Origin: Crocosphaera chwakensis CCY0110
Lineage (GTDB): Bacteria; Cyanobacteriota; Cyanobacteriia; Cyanobacteriales; Microcystaceae
Direction of reading: 5' to 3'
Length of the DNA: 64,000 bases
Assembly (NCBI RefSeq): GCF_000169335.1
Contig: NZ_AAXW01000007.1
Coordinates: forward strand, 62,001 to 126,000
The notes under the pieces are model-generated. The model made no database searches and was not told the origin of the DNA. It was given only the letters and a program-made list of their open reading frames with translations. The position numbers were made by a program, and so were the translations under genes. This document shows, in pieces, positions 26,585-36,135 of this stretch (positions are counted from its first letter, which is position 1; every line of letters starts with the position of its first letter).

Positions 26585-27188
26585 TTTTTTAGTGATAGTT
26601 ACTATAATCTGGACTCGATAAAGTTTTTTAAATTTTTAAGATTCTTTTTAAGATTGTAGCAACTAGCTTGATTATCTTAGGTTGTTAATGCAAAATTTTT
26701 CTAAATTTCCTCATTCCAAAGATTTTAATCTCACTGCAACACTTTCAGCAGTATCAATCATAGAGTTTTTAGTATGACCTGTAAAGGTTTCAGAATCATA
26801 AGTCGGTAGGCGGTGCATCAGTCATAATTAATAGACTTTTTAATGCCATCTCTCCAAACACTTATTTTAGGTTTAGTTATTTTTTCATAGTGATTAAATT
26901 AATCATAAAATTTAAACTTAATAAAGCCAAAGCTAAGGTCATCTCTATATAATTATGGGTTGCTGATTTAATCGTAGCCAGGAGAAAACATTTGAGAAAT
27001 AAATATTGTGATAGTGTAATAAGAAGTTTCGTTATCTAACAATTAAGAATATCTTATTTGAATGTTACCAGAAAAAATAAAAAAATGATCACAGCATAAA
27101 ATATGAATATTTATCCCATCAATTTATAAAGTAACAAGACGACAAGACAAAAACCTGTTATTATGTAGTAGTTTTATAATTGATAATT
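26585..27188. other. Intergenic region between the RND exporter and the transaldolase
   Basis: About 600 nt, AT-rich. On the minus strand a short frame at 26711-26818 encodes 35 residues (MHRLPTYDSETFTGHTKN...). Further upstream, a fragment reading LATIKSATHNYIEMTLALALLSLNF resembles the end of a degraded coding sequence. Neither has enough evidence to call a gene. Confidence 0.4.
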
Positions 27189-27827
27189 ATGATTTATATT
27201 GACTCAGCTATTATCGAAGATGTGAAAGCTGCCATAACATATGGATGGGTAAAAGGTATTACCACAAATCCAACTATATTGGCAAAAAGTGACTTTTCTC
27301 CAGAAGAAACCTTACAAGAATTAGCGTATTTGAGTCCTGGAGAACTGTATTATCAGTTAACAGCAACTGAAGTTGAAACCATGATCGCAGAAGCACAAAA
27401 AGCCTATGAATTAATAGGAGAAAAAACCGTCTTAAAAATTCCTGCAACAACCATCGGGTTTCAAGTGACAGCCACCTTATCTCCTAATATTCCTTGTGCT
27501 GTTACTGCTATTTATAGTACCGCACAAGCTGCCATTGCTAAAGAAGCAGGAGCTAAATATGCGATCGCGTATGTCAACCGCGCAACTCGTTTATTAGGGG
27601 ATGGTTTAGCTTTAGTTGAAGAGATGGCCAAAGTATTAGAAGAAAGTGACACTGAAATTTTAGCAGCGAGTTTAAAATCACCAGAAGAAGCGGCCGCAGC
27701 TTTAAAAGCAGGGGCGCATCATTTAACTATTCCTTTAGATATTTTAACTGCGATGACCACTCATGAATTATCAGAAAACACTGTCATCGAATTTAATGAA
27801 AAAGGAAAAGGAATTACACTGAAATAG
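27189..27827 (+). CDS. Transaldolase / fructose-6-phosphate aldolase (TalC-like)
   Basis: Short-form transaldolase family, about 212 residues, a TIM barrel. IYIDSAIIEDV, GWVKGITTNPTILAKS and the Schiff-base Lys in TVLKIPATTIG are visible. A later AAIAKEAGAKYAIAYVNR stretch fits the family. Short members may be transaldolase or fructose 6-phosphate aldolase, and sequence inspection does not settle which. The ATG at 27189 is preferred over a TTG 9 nt earlier. Confidence 0.88.
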   Translation: MIYIDSAIIEDVKAAITYGWVKGITTNPTILAKSDFSPEETLQELAYLSPGELYYQLTATEVETMIAEAQKAYELIGEKTVLKIPATTIGFQVTATLSPNIPCAVTAIYSTAQAAIAKEAGAKYAIAYVNRATRLLGDGLALVEEMAKVLEESDTEILAASLKSPEEAAAALKAGAHHLTIPLDILTAMTTHELSENTVIEFNEKGKGITLK

Positions 27828-27865
27828 CTTATTTAAAGTAAAACAATAAAATTTAATTTCAAAAT

Positions 27866-29389
27866 ATGAAAAATGAAAAACAAATAATTATATTTATCAC
27901 TCTTTTATTTACAACAGTTTTTGTTAGTTCTTTCTTTCTCTTAATAGGGGGAACTAAAACTGCTATTATGGGAGCTTTATTAGTTCCTTGTCTAGTATTA
28001 TCTTATTGTTTTCCTCGATGGGGATTATTAGTTTTTTTAATTTATCTTCCTTTAGGAGGAACCATTACTTATGCTTTAGCGGGTGCTTTCCAGGCATTTG
28101 GTAAGGGTGTTATTTATACAGGCTCTTATTCTTTGTTTCATTTAGCTAAAAATGTTTTTTATCTACCTGCTTTACTAGGAATTTGTGTTAGTTATCGAAT
28201 CTGGACTAAGAAACCATTAACATTCAAACCTTTATTAATTGCTCTTGCTTTCTTTACATTAACTTGTTTTTTAACTTTCTTTTTTATCAATTTTCCTCAA
28301 GATTTTGCTAATTCTGAGGATAGAATTATTTTAATGGGATTAGTAGGTTTAAAGGTTTGGTTAGGTTACATTCCCTTAATTTTTTGTGCTTATTACTATC
28401 TAAATAATCAAAAAAAATTACTTTGGCTAAATCGAATATTAGTTCTTATAATTAGTATCGCTTGCATTTTATGTTTAATTCAATATTTATTATTAGTGTA
28501 TGGTATTTGCCCAGGTAATAGTGAATTGCCTGTTCCTTCTAATACTTCTGCTAGTTTACGCGCCCAATGTTTTGTAGGAGGTTCTTTACTTTATAATCCT
28601 GGAAAAAACTTAATTCGACTACCAGGAACTTTTGTGGCTCCTTGGCAATGGGCTTGGTTTTTGATCGCTAGTAGTTTTATCACTTATGGTGTTACTTTAA
28701 GTGACCCTTCTCGTTTTTGGAAAAGTGTAGGTTGTACCTCTATTATTACTGTCCTGGTTGCTACATTAATTTCAGGGCAAAGGGCGGCCTTATTATTAGT
28801 GCCTATTATTTATTTACTGCTTTTTCTTTTGACACAAAAGAAAAATAAAAACTTCTTGATTAAATTAGCCATTATCTTTATTTTAACTGCTATCATTACG
28901 ACTCAAATTGGTTTAATTGATGAAAGAGTGGCTAATTTTGTTCAACGTTGGCAATATGCACCTCCCCACGAATTTATAGCCAAACAAATACAATGGTTAA
29001 CTCACGATCGCATTACTTTATTAGGTCATGGACTAGGAAAAACTCTTAGTGCTGCTCGCCGTTTAGGATCAATTCAGCTGGTAGAAACTTTCCCTGTTCA
29101 ACTAATTTATGAAATAGGGATTTTAGGATATTTGGCATTTTTAACGGTTGTCACTACTATAACTGTTCTTACTTTTAAAGCTTATCGTTCTCTCAAAACC
29201 CCCCCATTGCGAGGTCTGGGACTATCTTTATGGATTTTTATTTTATTTATTAGTTATAATCCTTATTATTATCCTCTGGCTGTTGATCCAGTTGCTGTTT
29301 ACTATTGGTTTGTTGCAGGAATATTATTAAAGCTACCAGTTTTAGAAGAAGATACTACATCTACATTTTCAGAAAAAAGTCATTGCTAA
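27866..29389 (+). CDS. O-antigen ligase / Wzy-like polytopic membrane protein
   Basis: 507 residues with about 12 hydrophobic helices. A large exported loop in the second half (ANFVQRWQYAPPHEFIAKQIQWLTHDRITLLGHGLGKT) carries the Arg and His residues and GHGLG motif typical of the O-antigen ligase/polymerase superfamily. It is expected to act in polysaccharide assembly at the inner membrane. The Wza-like export gene lies 1.3 kb further on, on the other strand. Lipid-linked substrate unknown. Confidence 0.75.
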   Translation: MKNEKQIIIFITLLFTTVFVSSFFLLIGGTKTAIMGALLVPCLVLSYCFPRWGLLVFLIYLPLGGTITYALAGAFQAFGKGVIYTGSYSLFHLAKNVFYLPALLGICVSYRIWTKKPLTFKPLLIALAFFTLTCFLTFFFINFPQDFANSEDRIILMGLVGLKVWLGYIPLIFCAYYYLNNQKKLLWLNRILVLIISIACILCLIQYLLLVYGICPGNSELPVPSNTSASLRAQCFVGGSLLYNPGKNLIRLPGTFVAPWQWAWFLIASSFITYGVTLSDPSRFWKSVGCTSIITVLVATLISGQRAALLLVPIIYLLLFLLTQKKNKNFLIKLAIIFILTAIITTQIGLIDERVANFVQRWQYAPPHEFIAKQIQWLTHDRITLLGHGLGKTLSAARRLGSIQLVETFPVQLIYEIGILGYLAFLTVVTTITVLTFKAYRSLKTPPLRGLGLSLWIFILFISYNPYYYPLAVDPVAVYYWFVAGILLKLPVLEEDTTSTFSEKSHC

Positions 29390-29536
29390 TATTATTATTT
29401 AAGGCAAAATTAATTACTTATCATATCCGAGTTAGTGCCAATTATTTTAACTTAACAGAAACTTATTAAAAAGCTGCGATAAGAAATAGAAAAGTTACAG
29501 GTCAGTAAGAATTTAAACTCTCAAATTCAACCAACC

Positions 29537-30650
29537 CTAAATATCTGACATCGTATCATAACGCAAATAAGCTTCAATAAAGGAATCTAAATTACCATCC
29601 ATCACCCCAGTAACATCTGTTGTCTCTACATTCGTTCGTAAATCTTTTACCATCTGATAAGGATGGAAAACATAATTACGAATTTGATTCCCCCAAGCTG
29701 CTTCTACCATATCCCCACGAATTTCAGCTATTTCTTGCGCTCGTTGTTCTTGAGCAATAATTAATAATTTTGCCTTCAATAAAGCTAGGGCTTTTTCTTT
29801 ATTTTGGAGTTGAGAACGTTCTTGAGTACAACGAACTGCAATACCCGTAGGAACATGGACAATTCTCACTGCTGTTTCTACCTTATTAACATTTTGGCCT
29901 CCCTTTCCCCCAGAACGAGAGGTGCTAATATCTAAATCTTTATCTGGAATATCTACCTTAAGATCATCCTCTTCTAACATCGGCATGACTTCGACCCCAG
30001 CGAAACTGGTTTGGCGTTTTCCATTAGCATTAAACGGAGAAATTCTTACCAGTCGGTGGGTTCCTTTTTCTCCCTTTAAATAACCAAACGCATAACAGCC
30101 TTCTATTTCTAGGGTCGCTGATTTAATTCCCGCTTCGTCTCCTTCTGATAGTTCCGTTAAATTCACCTTGTACCCCTGTTGTTCTCCCCAACGAGTGTAC
30201 ATTCTCAGGAGCATTTGCGCCCAGTCTTGAGCATCTGTACCGCCAGCACCAGCATTAATGGTTAAGACGGCCCCTTTAGTATCATAAATTCCCGATAATA
30301 ACTGTTGTAATTCCCAGCGATCAAGATTATGGTTAAGTTGAGTAATATTCTCTTGAGCCTCTCGACGCAGAGTCGTATCGTCTTCTAATTCCAATAATTC
30401 AGCGATCGCCTCAGTGTCTTCCAACTGCTCACACCATTGTTGATACTGTTCTAATTGTGATTTGAGATCATTTAATTTTTGTAAAGTTTTTTGAGCCGTT
30501 TCAGGCTCATCCCAAAATTGAGGTTGTGCTGCTGTATTTTCTAGATTTTTAATATTTGCTTTGAGCGCAGGTAAGTCAAAGATAGTCCTGGGTTTTCCCC
30601 AGGCGCGAACCAATCAATTCAATCTCTCTTTTCAGTTCCGTTGTTTCCAT
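29537..30650 (-). CDS. prfB: Peptide chain release factor 2 (programmed +1 frameshift)
   Basis: Recognises UGA and UAA stop codons and triggers peptide release. The true start is the ATG at 30650, 4 nt after AGGAG. It encodes METTELKREIELIGSRLGKTQDYL and then meets TGA at 30578-30576 in the context CTT TGA C. A +1 slip continues as DLPALKANIK to the end, for about 370 residues. The SPF codon-recognition tripeptide and the GGQ peptidyl-transferase motif (GGKGGQNVNK) are present. A frame beginning at 30613 is only the zero-shift artefact. It lies 14 nt downstream of the Wza-like gene, so it may be co-transcribed. Confidence 0.95.
30576..30584 (-). other. prfB autoregulatory frameshift site
   Basis: Reads TAT CTT TGA on the coding strand with C following, and AGGA a few bases upstream as a short internal Shine-Dalgarno-like stretch. 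Low RF2 slows termination at the UGA and favours the +1 slip, so the protein controls its own level. Confidence 0.9.
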
Positions 30651-30664
30651 AGACTCCTAACTAT

Positions 30665-31915
30665 CTAAAATCTAAAGTCGTTGCCGTTATTACTATTACC
30701 ACCAAAGACTCTATTATTAGGTAAACTAATAATAAAGTTACTCAAGCCTAACACATCTCGAATTGGCTGAGTAATAACTCGGAAAGCAGCTAACACCTTA
30801 CCTAATAGGGTTCTACTGACAACAATTACATCTTCATTTTGAAGGGTAACATATTGAGTTACGTCGAGATTTTCTACTGTTTGAATGGGATTTAAGCCTT
30901 GTGTTACCACTTTACCTTGTTCAGGATCAAATCTCAGTAACGTTACTTCTTCTTTAGTGATCAAAGGACTACTCGGTGGTAAAGCAGCAACTGCATCTAA
31001 AAAGGTACTTCCATTGGGGAGGGTGATATTGCGAACAGCTAAGCCAATGGGATTAGTTGGCAGTAAGACACGGACGATAATTGTCGGTTGTGCTAAATTG
31101 GTTTTAGAAATTAACGTTCGATCATAGTCTTTTTGTCCTGCATCTAGTTTAGAAACAATAATGGTGTCCCCTCCCTGTAGGCGAAATGATGGTAAACGAG
31201 AGCCTTCAATTAAGGGACTATACAAATCAACCCGTTCCTCTAGTATGGTGCCATCTACTAAAGGACGGCGAATAATAATTGATCGCAAGTCCGCTTCTGG
31301 GGTACTACCCCCGACCCCTGTGATCACATTATTCAAGGTAATCCCTGGAGCAAAAAAGTAATAACCAGGACGACTGACTTCTCCTAAAATCGTTAACTGT
31401 ACCGGACGTGGTCCCGATAGAACAGCAATCACTTCTGGCGGTTCTTGTAAATAACGCTGTCCTAATTCGTAAGCCATTTTAGTTTCTACTTCATCTAGAG
31501 TCAGTCCCACAACAGAGATTTCCCCAAGAAAAGGAACGCGAATTTTACCTTCAGGGTCGATCGCCCCTGAAAAACTAAATTCATCAAAATCTAGAACTCT
31601 AACGTTAATCGCATCCCCAATGGCTAAACGATAGAGATTAAACTGTTCTGAGGTTCTAACATCAAACAAAGGAGGTTGCTCAGTGCCTGGGGGAATATTT
31701 TCATCTCCAAAGGTAGCCGGGGGCGATTCTGGAACCTCCAGAGGCTCAATCCCTTCTTGATTAACTTCTTGCGCTAAACTAGCAGGTATCAAGAAACTTT
31801 CCATTAAACTCCAACCAACAATTCCCTGAGAACAACCGTAAACTATTGAAGCTAACAAAGGTAACCTCAATATTTTTTTTCGGGCTGCTTTAGATCCCTT
31901 TTCACGATTTACCAT
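30665..31915 (-). CDS. Polysaccharide export protein (Wza-like, SLBB domains)
   Basis: About 416 residues. A basic N-terminus and hydrophobic stretch (LPLLASIVYGCSQGIVGW) suggest export. A poly_export domain follows (YRLAIGDAINVRVLDFDEFSFSGAIDPEGKIRVPFLGEISVVGLT), then SLBB repeats (VQLTILGEVSRPGYYFF and a later VTQYVTLQNEDVIVV). Such proteins form outer-membrane channels for capsule or exopolysaccharide. Start at the ATG at 31915 with GAGG just upstream; a GTG at 31936 is less likely. No Wzc or glycosyltransferase genes are adjacent. Confidence 0.85.
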   Translation of the reverse strand: MVNREKGSKAARKKILRLPLLASIVYGCSQGIVGWSLMESFLIPASLAQEVNQEGIEPLEVPESPPATFGDENIPPGTEQPPLFDVRTSEQFNLYRLAIGDAINVRVLDFDEFSFSGAIDPEGKIRVPFLGEISVVGLTLDEVETKMAYELGQRYLQEPPEVIAVLSGPRPVQLTILGEVSRPGYYFFAPGITLNNVITGVGGSTPEADLRSIIIRRPLVDGTILEERVDLYSPLIEGSRLPSFRLQGGDTIIVSKLDAGQKDYDRTLISKTNLAQPTIIVRVLLPTNPIGLAVRNITLPNGSTFLDAVAALPPSSPLITKEEVTLLRFDPEQGKVVTQGLNPIQTVENLDVTQYVTLQNEDVIVVSRTLLGKVLAAFRVITQPIRDVLGLSNFIISLPNNRVFGGNSNNGNDFRF

Positions 31916-31980
31916 GATTTTCCTCACACCAGACACACAATACTCAAATTTTAGGATAGATCAAATCTGCTTTGATTGGT

Positions 31981-32011
31981 GAGTTATCAGTCATCAGTAA
32001 CCTCAGTGAAA
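31981..32011. repeat. Dispersed intergenic repeat copy
   Basis: GAGTTATCAGTCATCAGTAACCTCAGTG-type sequence, similar to the copies at 11704, 22908, 57261 and 59653. Confidence 0.4.
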
Positions 32012-32058
32012 GACTAAACAAGATAAGAAAATACTGTTGTCTGTTGCCCGTTCCTTTT

Positions 32059-32580
32059 CTAAAACACAAAGTTTTCCATGCCCATCGGTGGAACTAAACG
32101 ATCAACATCTAAAATGAATACAGTTAATAATTGCTCATTTTCTTGCACTCTCGTCACATGACTCGCTATCTCTAAGGTATCTCCACTACGATACGAATTA
32201 GGTAAAGTGCGAATCTGACTCAGAGGTAATTCAACGAGAGATGGGGTTTGAGGGACTAAAATTCCAAACAATTCGTCAATACTATTTTTAGCTAAGATTA
32301 GAAACTGTCGCCCTGACATTGGCGGTTGAGAGATGTTAAAGAGACGTTTGTGAAGATCAATCGCTGTAATTTCCATTTCATCAACATGAATTAATCCTAC
32401 GTCAGTGATGCCACTCCCTTGCATAGGAATATAGTGAGTGATTTTTTTGACCGATTCTACAGATAATGCTAAATGAAGTGTCCCTATTTTAAAGATCAAC
32501 AACTGACGGCGACGGGTTTCGACTTCCTCTAAAGAGGGATCAACGTTGGCTGTGTAATAAGAAGTGGTTTTAGTAGTCAT
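32059..32580 (-). CDS. CheW-like signalling adaptor (second CheW of the pix operon)
   Basis: 173 residues. A CheW fold covers about 25-165 (LLIFKIGTLHLALSVESVKKITHYIP, MEITAIDLHKRLF, RQFLILAKNSIDELFGILV). CheW proteins couple receptors to the CheA kinase. It starts 30 nt after the CheA-type gene, so it belongs to the same transcript. It is an extra adaptor at the distal end, besides PixI. Confidence 0.85.
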   Translation of the reverse strand: MTTKTTSYYTANVDPSLEEVETRRRQLLIFKIGTLHLALSVESVKKITHYIPMQGSGITDVGLIHVDEMEITAIDLHKRLFNISQPPMSGRQFLILAKNSIDELFGILVPQTPSLVELPLSQIRTLPNSYRSGDTLEIASHVTRVQENEQLLTVFILDVDRLVPPMGMENFVF

Positions 32581-32610
32581 AGTTTTTAGGATAATAAATA
32601 CTGATTAGTG

Positions 32611-35600
32611 TTAATCGGTAATCATATTTTTAATCGTTTCGAGGAATTGTTGTTCGATATAAGGTTTAGTAAAGTAAGCACTTGCTCCTAAACGGGTGGC
32701 TAACTGACGGTGTTTTTCACTGCTTCGAGATGTTAACATTGCCACAGGAATTTTCATTAATTCAGGGTCACGACGACGCTGCCCCAAAAATTCAAATCCA
32801 TTCATATTAGGCATTTCTACATCACAAATTACCAGTTGAATCCCTGGCTGTTGCAATTGTTCTAAGGCTTCTCTACCATCCCTAGCTTGTAGAACCCGAT
32901 ACCCCGATTTTTGTAAAGTTAATGCTAAAGTCCGTCGTAAGGCTGCTGAGTCATCGACCACTAAAATAGTAGGATTTTGTGCAATTGGTGTGGGAGTATG
33001 AGATTTATCGCCAGAAGCTTCTACTATGATACCTGCCGATTTTCCTAAAGCATTGTAAGCCTCTAAACATTCTTCGAGTAATACCGTTCCGTTGACTACA
33101 GGAATTAAAGTTCCATCCCCTAAAATGGTGCAACCATAAATGTAAGCAGGGACTGCGATCGCTTTACCAAAGGGTTTAATTACTAATTCTTGTTCGGTGA
33201 CTAAACGATTCACTTCTAGAGCGTATAAACGCTCTCCTCGTCGCAAAATTAACAAGGGTGAACCCCAATTATCTGGAGTCATGATTCCTTGCAGGGACTG
33301 AGATGCAAACCCTTCAGGACAAGGACTATGATACTCAAGTAAATTTTGTAGTGGATAAATGGGGATAATATGTTTTTGCCAAGCCAGAAACCGTTGGTCT
33401 CCTGACGTTTTTATCTGTTCAGGTTCTGGCATAATGATTTCTTCAATGCTATCGGAGGGTAGAGCAATGGCTGATCCTTGATGATAATTATGCTGTTGAA
33501 TCAGACAAACTAATAGTTTGGAAATGGTTAAAGTAAAAGGTAAACGGAGGGTAAAAGTAGTTCCTTTGCCAGAAATAGAACTCACCGAAACCGTTCCTTT
33601 TAAAGCCCGTAATTGTTCTCTGACCACATCTAAACCAACCCCACGACCAGAAAGCTCACTGACTTGACTCGCAGTAGAAAATCCCGGCTCGAAAATGATA
33701 TCTTGTAGCGCTTCTTTTGTCATCACAGCCACCTGTTCTGGGGTTACTAAGCCTGCTTCAACGGCTTTTTTAGCAATTTTTTCCAAGTCTAAACCCCCGC
33801 CGTCGTCTTGCATTTCAATGATGGTTTGGTTACCTTGGTGATAGGCTTGAATTTCAATTTGTCCCTGTTCTGGTTTGCCCAACTTGCGACGAATTTCTGG
33901 GGGTTCAATGCCATGATCGAAGCCATTTCTTAGAAGATGTTGCAAAGGATCATAAAGTTTTTCTAAAGCTGCTTTATCGACTAAAACTGAAGTGCCTGTT
34001 AACTTTAATTTAACTGGTTTATTGTATTTATTAGATAAATCTCTGAGGACTCTAGGAAAACGGTTTAATACTTCCCCTAGAGGTAACATTCTTGCCCACA
34101 TTAATTCATCACGAAGTGAGGTGAGCATTTGCCTTTGTTGTTCTAAGGTTTGATTAGAGGAACGAGCAAATAGAACAATATCATCTACCGATTCCTCTAA
34201 TTGCATCATTTCTTCTAGTAAACTCTGTACAATAGAATAAACAGTGCTATAGGAATCCATTTCCAAAGAATCAAAATCAGAAGATTCAGAAGGAGGAGAA
34301 AAGGGGGAACGAGCAAAAACATTCTGTCGATTTACAGCTTGTCCCGTCACTCGGATAGCCCCATAACGTTCAGGGGCAATTACCATTTGGTCTGATAATT
34401 GTTTAAGGGTATTGGTAATTTGTTGAAAGTAAGAAAATCGATTTAGTAAGTCTTTTACTTTATTTTGTAATTGATCATTTTGTAGCGATAAACTATTACG
34501 ATTAATCACTAATTCCCCAACTAAGTTATTCATTCTTTCTAATCGGTTAAAATCGACTCTAACCGAGAGGGGGGGAGCCGTTTTTTGTGTTTCTGATCCT
34601 TCTTGTTGCCTCGAACTTCTGGTTTTCGTATGATCTTTAAAAGAACGAGTTGAACGAGTATTATGAAAAGATTGTTTGACAGTTTTAGGAGAAAGTAGTT
34701 TTTGTGAAGCGGATTGGTTATTCTCTTCTTCAACAGTAGGTAAAGTGTCAAAAACATTTTCTACCGACTCAACAAAAGTATTGAGATTTTCTTGAATATC
34801 TATTTCATTAATTTCTAAAGATAACGGTTCTTCCGTTTCTTCCGTTGGGGTTTCTACTTGATCAAACAAATCATTGAGAGAGGCAGCAAACGGCATCTCT
34901 TCAACTGACTCCGATGGCTCATGAGAGGGTTCTCCAAAAACATCATCTAAAGCCGGAACCCCTGCCCAGTCTGGTTCTTCTATTTCGGTACCAGTTGAGC
35001 CAAAAATATCATCTAATGGAGGCGCGTTGGCAAAATCTAGAATGCTCTCGGCTGTCTCTTCTAGAACTTCTTGATGATCGACAGTATTTACCTCATTCAC
35101 AGTCTCATTATCAGAGAACAATAATGAGTTTGCTTCCTCTTCTGGATCTTGGAAAAGATTATCTAAAGAGAGGACAGAATTGTCTTCTAAAGAAGGTTCT
35201 GGAGAAGTTTCTACGACGGAGGGAGATAGGGCTGATGTGGGTGTCTCAACCAGATTTCCATTAGCCAAACTTAACAACTGTTCAGACGGTTGACCCCCCG
35301 AAATGCGATCGCCTTCCACTAAAACTAAATGCTGACTCTGTTTTAAATCCCCTAAGGCCACTTGAGCAATGGTTACAGCCTCTGATGGAACAGCATTGAG
35401 AGCTTGTAAGATTGTTTGGACAATCTCTCCAAACCCTGGTAATGCAAGGAGTTCAGCGAATCCAGTAAACACTTCTCCTTGATCTCGTAAGGTTTGAGCA
35501 ATTTGTTCATTATTCCCAGAAGCCAAGGCATTTTCAATATCTGCTAAACCCTGAGCGACATCCACTTCAAACAAAGAAGAAACAATATCGATACCCAAAT

Positions 35601-36042
35601 CTGCTGAAGAGGGAATGTATTGTTCTCCTTGAGCCATACTATCCCCTAAAATCTCTTCAATGGCTGCAAACACAGGAAGAGCGGTTTCTATAGCCTGCTC
35701 TTCGTCAAAACTCCCTGTTGTCATTTGTTCTTCTAACGGATCACGCAAGCGATCAAACGCCTCTAACAACAAGCTTTCTAAATCATCATCAATGATCACC
35801 GTCTCGTCATACAAGGCTTTAAAAATATCTTCAAGACGATGAGAGAGGATTTTAATGGTATTGAGTTCTACACTAGCAGAGCCACCTTTAATAGAATGAG
35901 CAGCCCGCATAATTTCATGAACCTTGGATTTATCACGCTCTTCTTTGAGATTGAGTAGTCCAGTTTCAATGATTTGAAGAAGTTCAGGGGCTTCTTCAAT
36001 AAAAAATTGATAGGCTTGATCGCGGATATCAGAGTTCATCAT
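32611..36042 (-). CDS. pixL: CheA-type hybrid histidine kinase (PixL-like)
   Basis: About 1143 residues. An N-terminal Hpt domain has the phospho-accepting His in AAHSIKGGSAS (residue 49 from the ATG at 36042). A long acidic linker and a dimerisation helix precede the HATPase with NGFDHGIEPPEIR and the G boxes, a CheW-like domain, and a C-terminal receiver (ILVVDDSAALRRT, Asp in CDVEMP, Lys in TKPY). This is the layout of cyanobacterial PixL/TaxAY1, which passes light signals to response regulators for type IV pilus motility. The frame is open 18 codons further, but the MMNSDIRDQ start is more natural. Confidence 0.92.
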   Translation of the reverse strand: MMNSDIRDQAYQFFIEEAPELLQIIETGLLNLKEERDKSKVHEIMRAAHSIKGGSASVELNTIKILSHRLEDIFKALYDETVIIDDDLESLLLEAFDRLRDPLEEQMTTGSFDEEQAIETALPVFAAIEEILGDSMAQGEQYIPSSADLGIDIVSSLFEVDVAQGLADIENALASGNNEQIAQTLRDQGEVFTGFAELLALPGFGEIVQTILQALNAVPSEAVTIAQVALGDLKQSQHLVLVEGDRISGGQPSEQLLSLANGNLVETPTSALSPSVVETSPEPSLEDNSVLSLDNLFQDPEEEANSLLFSDNETVNEVNTVDHQEVLEETAESILDFANAPPLDDIFGSTGTEIEEPDWAGVPALDDVFGEPSHEPSESVEEMPFAASLNDLFDQVETPTEETEEPLSLEINEIDIQENLNTFVESVENVFDTLPTVEEENNQSASQKLLSPKTVKQSFHNTRSTRSFKDHTKTRSSRQQEGSETQKTAPPLSVRVDFNRLERMNNLVGELVINRNSLSLQNDQLQNKVKDLLNRFSYFQQITNTLKQLSDQMVIAPERYGAIRVTGQAVNRQNVFARSPFSPPSESSDFDSLEMDSYSTVYSIVQSLLEEMMQLEESVDDIVLFARSSNQTLEQQRQMLTSLRDELMWARMLPLGEVLNRFPRVLRDLSNKYNKPVKLKLTGTSVLVDKAALEKLYDPLQHLLRNGFDHGIEPPEIRRKLGKPEQGQIEIQAYHQGNQTIIEMQDDGGGLDLEKIAKKAVEAGLVTPEQVAVMTKEALQDIIFEPGFSTASQVSELSGRGVGLDVVREQLRALKGTVSVSSISGKGTTFTLRLPFTLTISKLLVCLIQQHNYHQGSAIALPSDSIEEIIMPEPEQIKTSGDQRFLAWQKHIIPIYPLQNLLEYHSPCPEGFASQSLQGIMTPDNWGSPLLILRRGERLYALEVNRLVTEQELVIKPFGKAIAVPAYIYGCTILGDGTLIPVVNGTVLLEECLEAYNALGKSAGIIVEASGDKSHTPTPIAQNPTILVVDDSAALRRTLALTLQKSGYRVLQARDGREALEQLQQPGIQLVICDVEMPNMNGFEFLGQRRRDPELMKIPVAMLTSRSSEKHRQLATRLGASAYFTKPYIEQQFLETIKNMITD

Positions 36043-36135
36043 GGTTTTTGAGGGAATTAGGAAGCAGAAGGGAGTAGGGGAAGCAAAGGGAGACATTAAT
36101 GATTGTTAGAATGCTTATTGCCTATTCCCTGTTGC

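Noticed and set aside
26711..26818. 35-codon minus-strand frame MHRLPTYDSETFTGHTKN...
   Set aside because: Plausible-looking peptide but no start signal and no recognised family; may be the tail of a decayed gene.
29390..29536. Degenerate coding-like stretch (KLIKKLR, stop, EIEKLQVSKNLNSQ) between the membrane protein and prfB
   Set aside because: Two in-frame stops and no identifiable family; could be chance in AT-rich DNA.
30613..30615. Start codon for prfB at 30613
   Set aside because: The upstream ATG with AGGAG and the CTT-TGA-C frameshift context explain the gene better.
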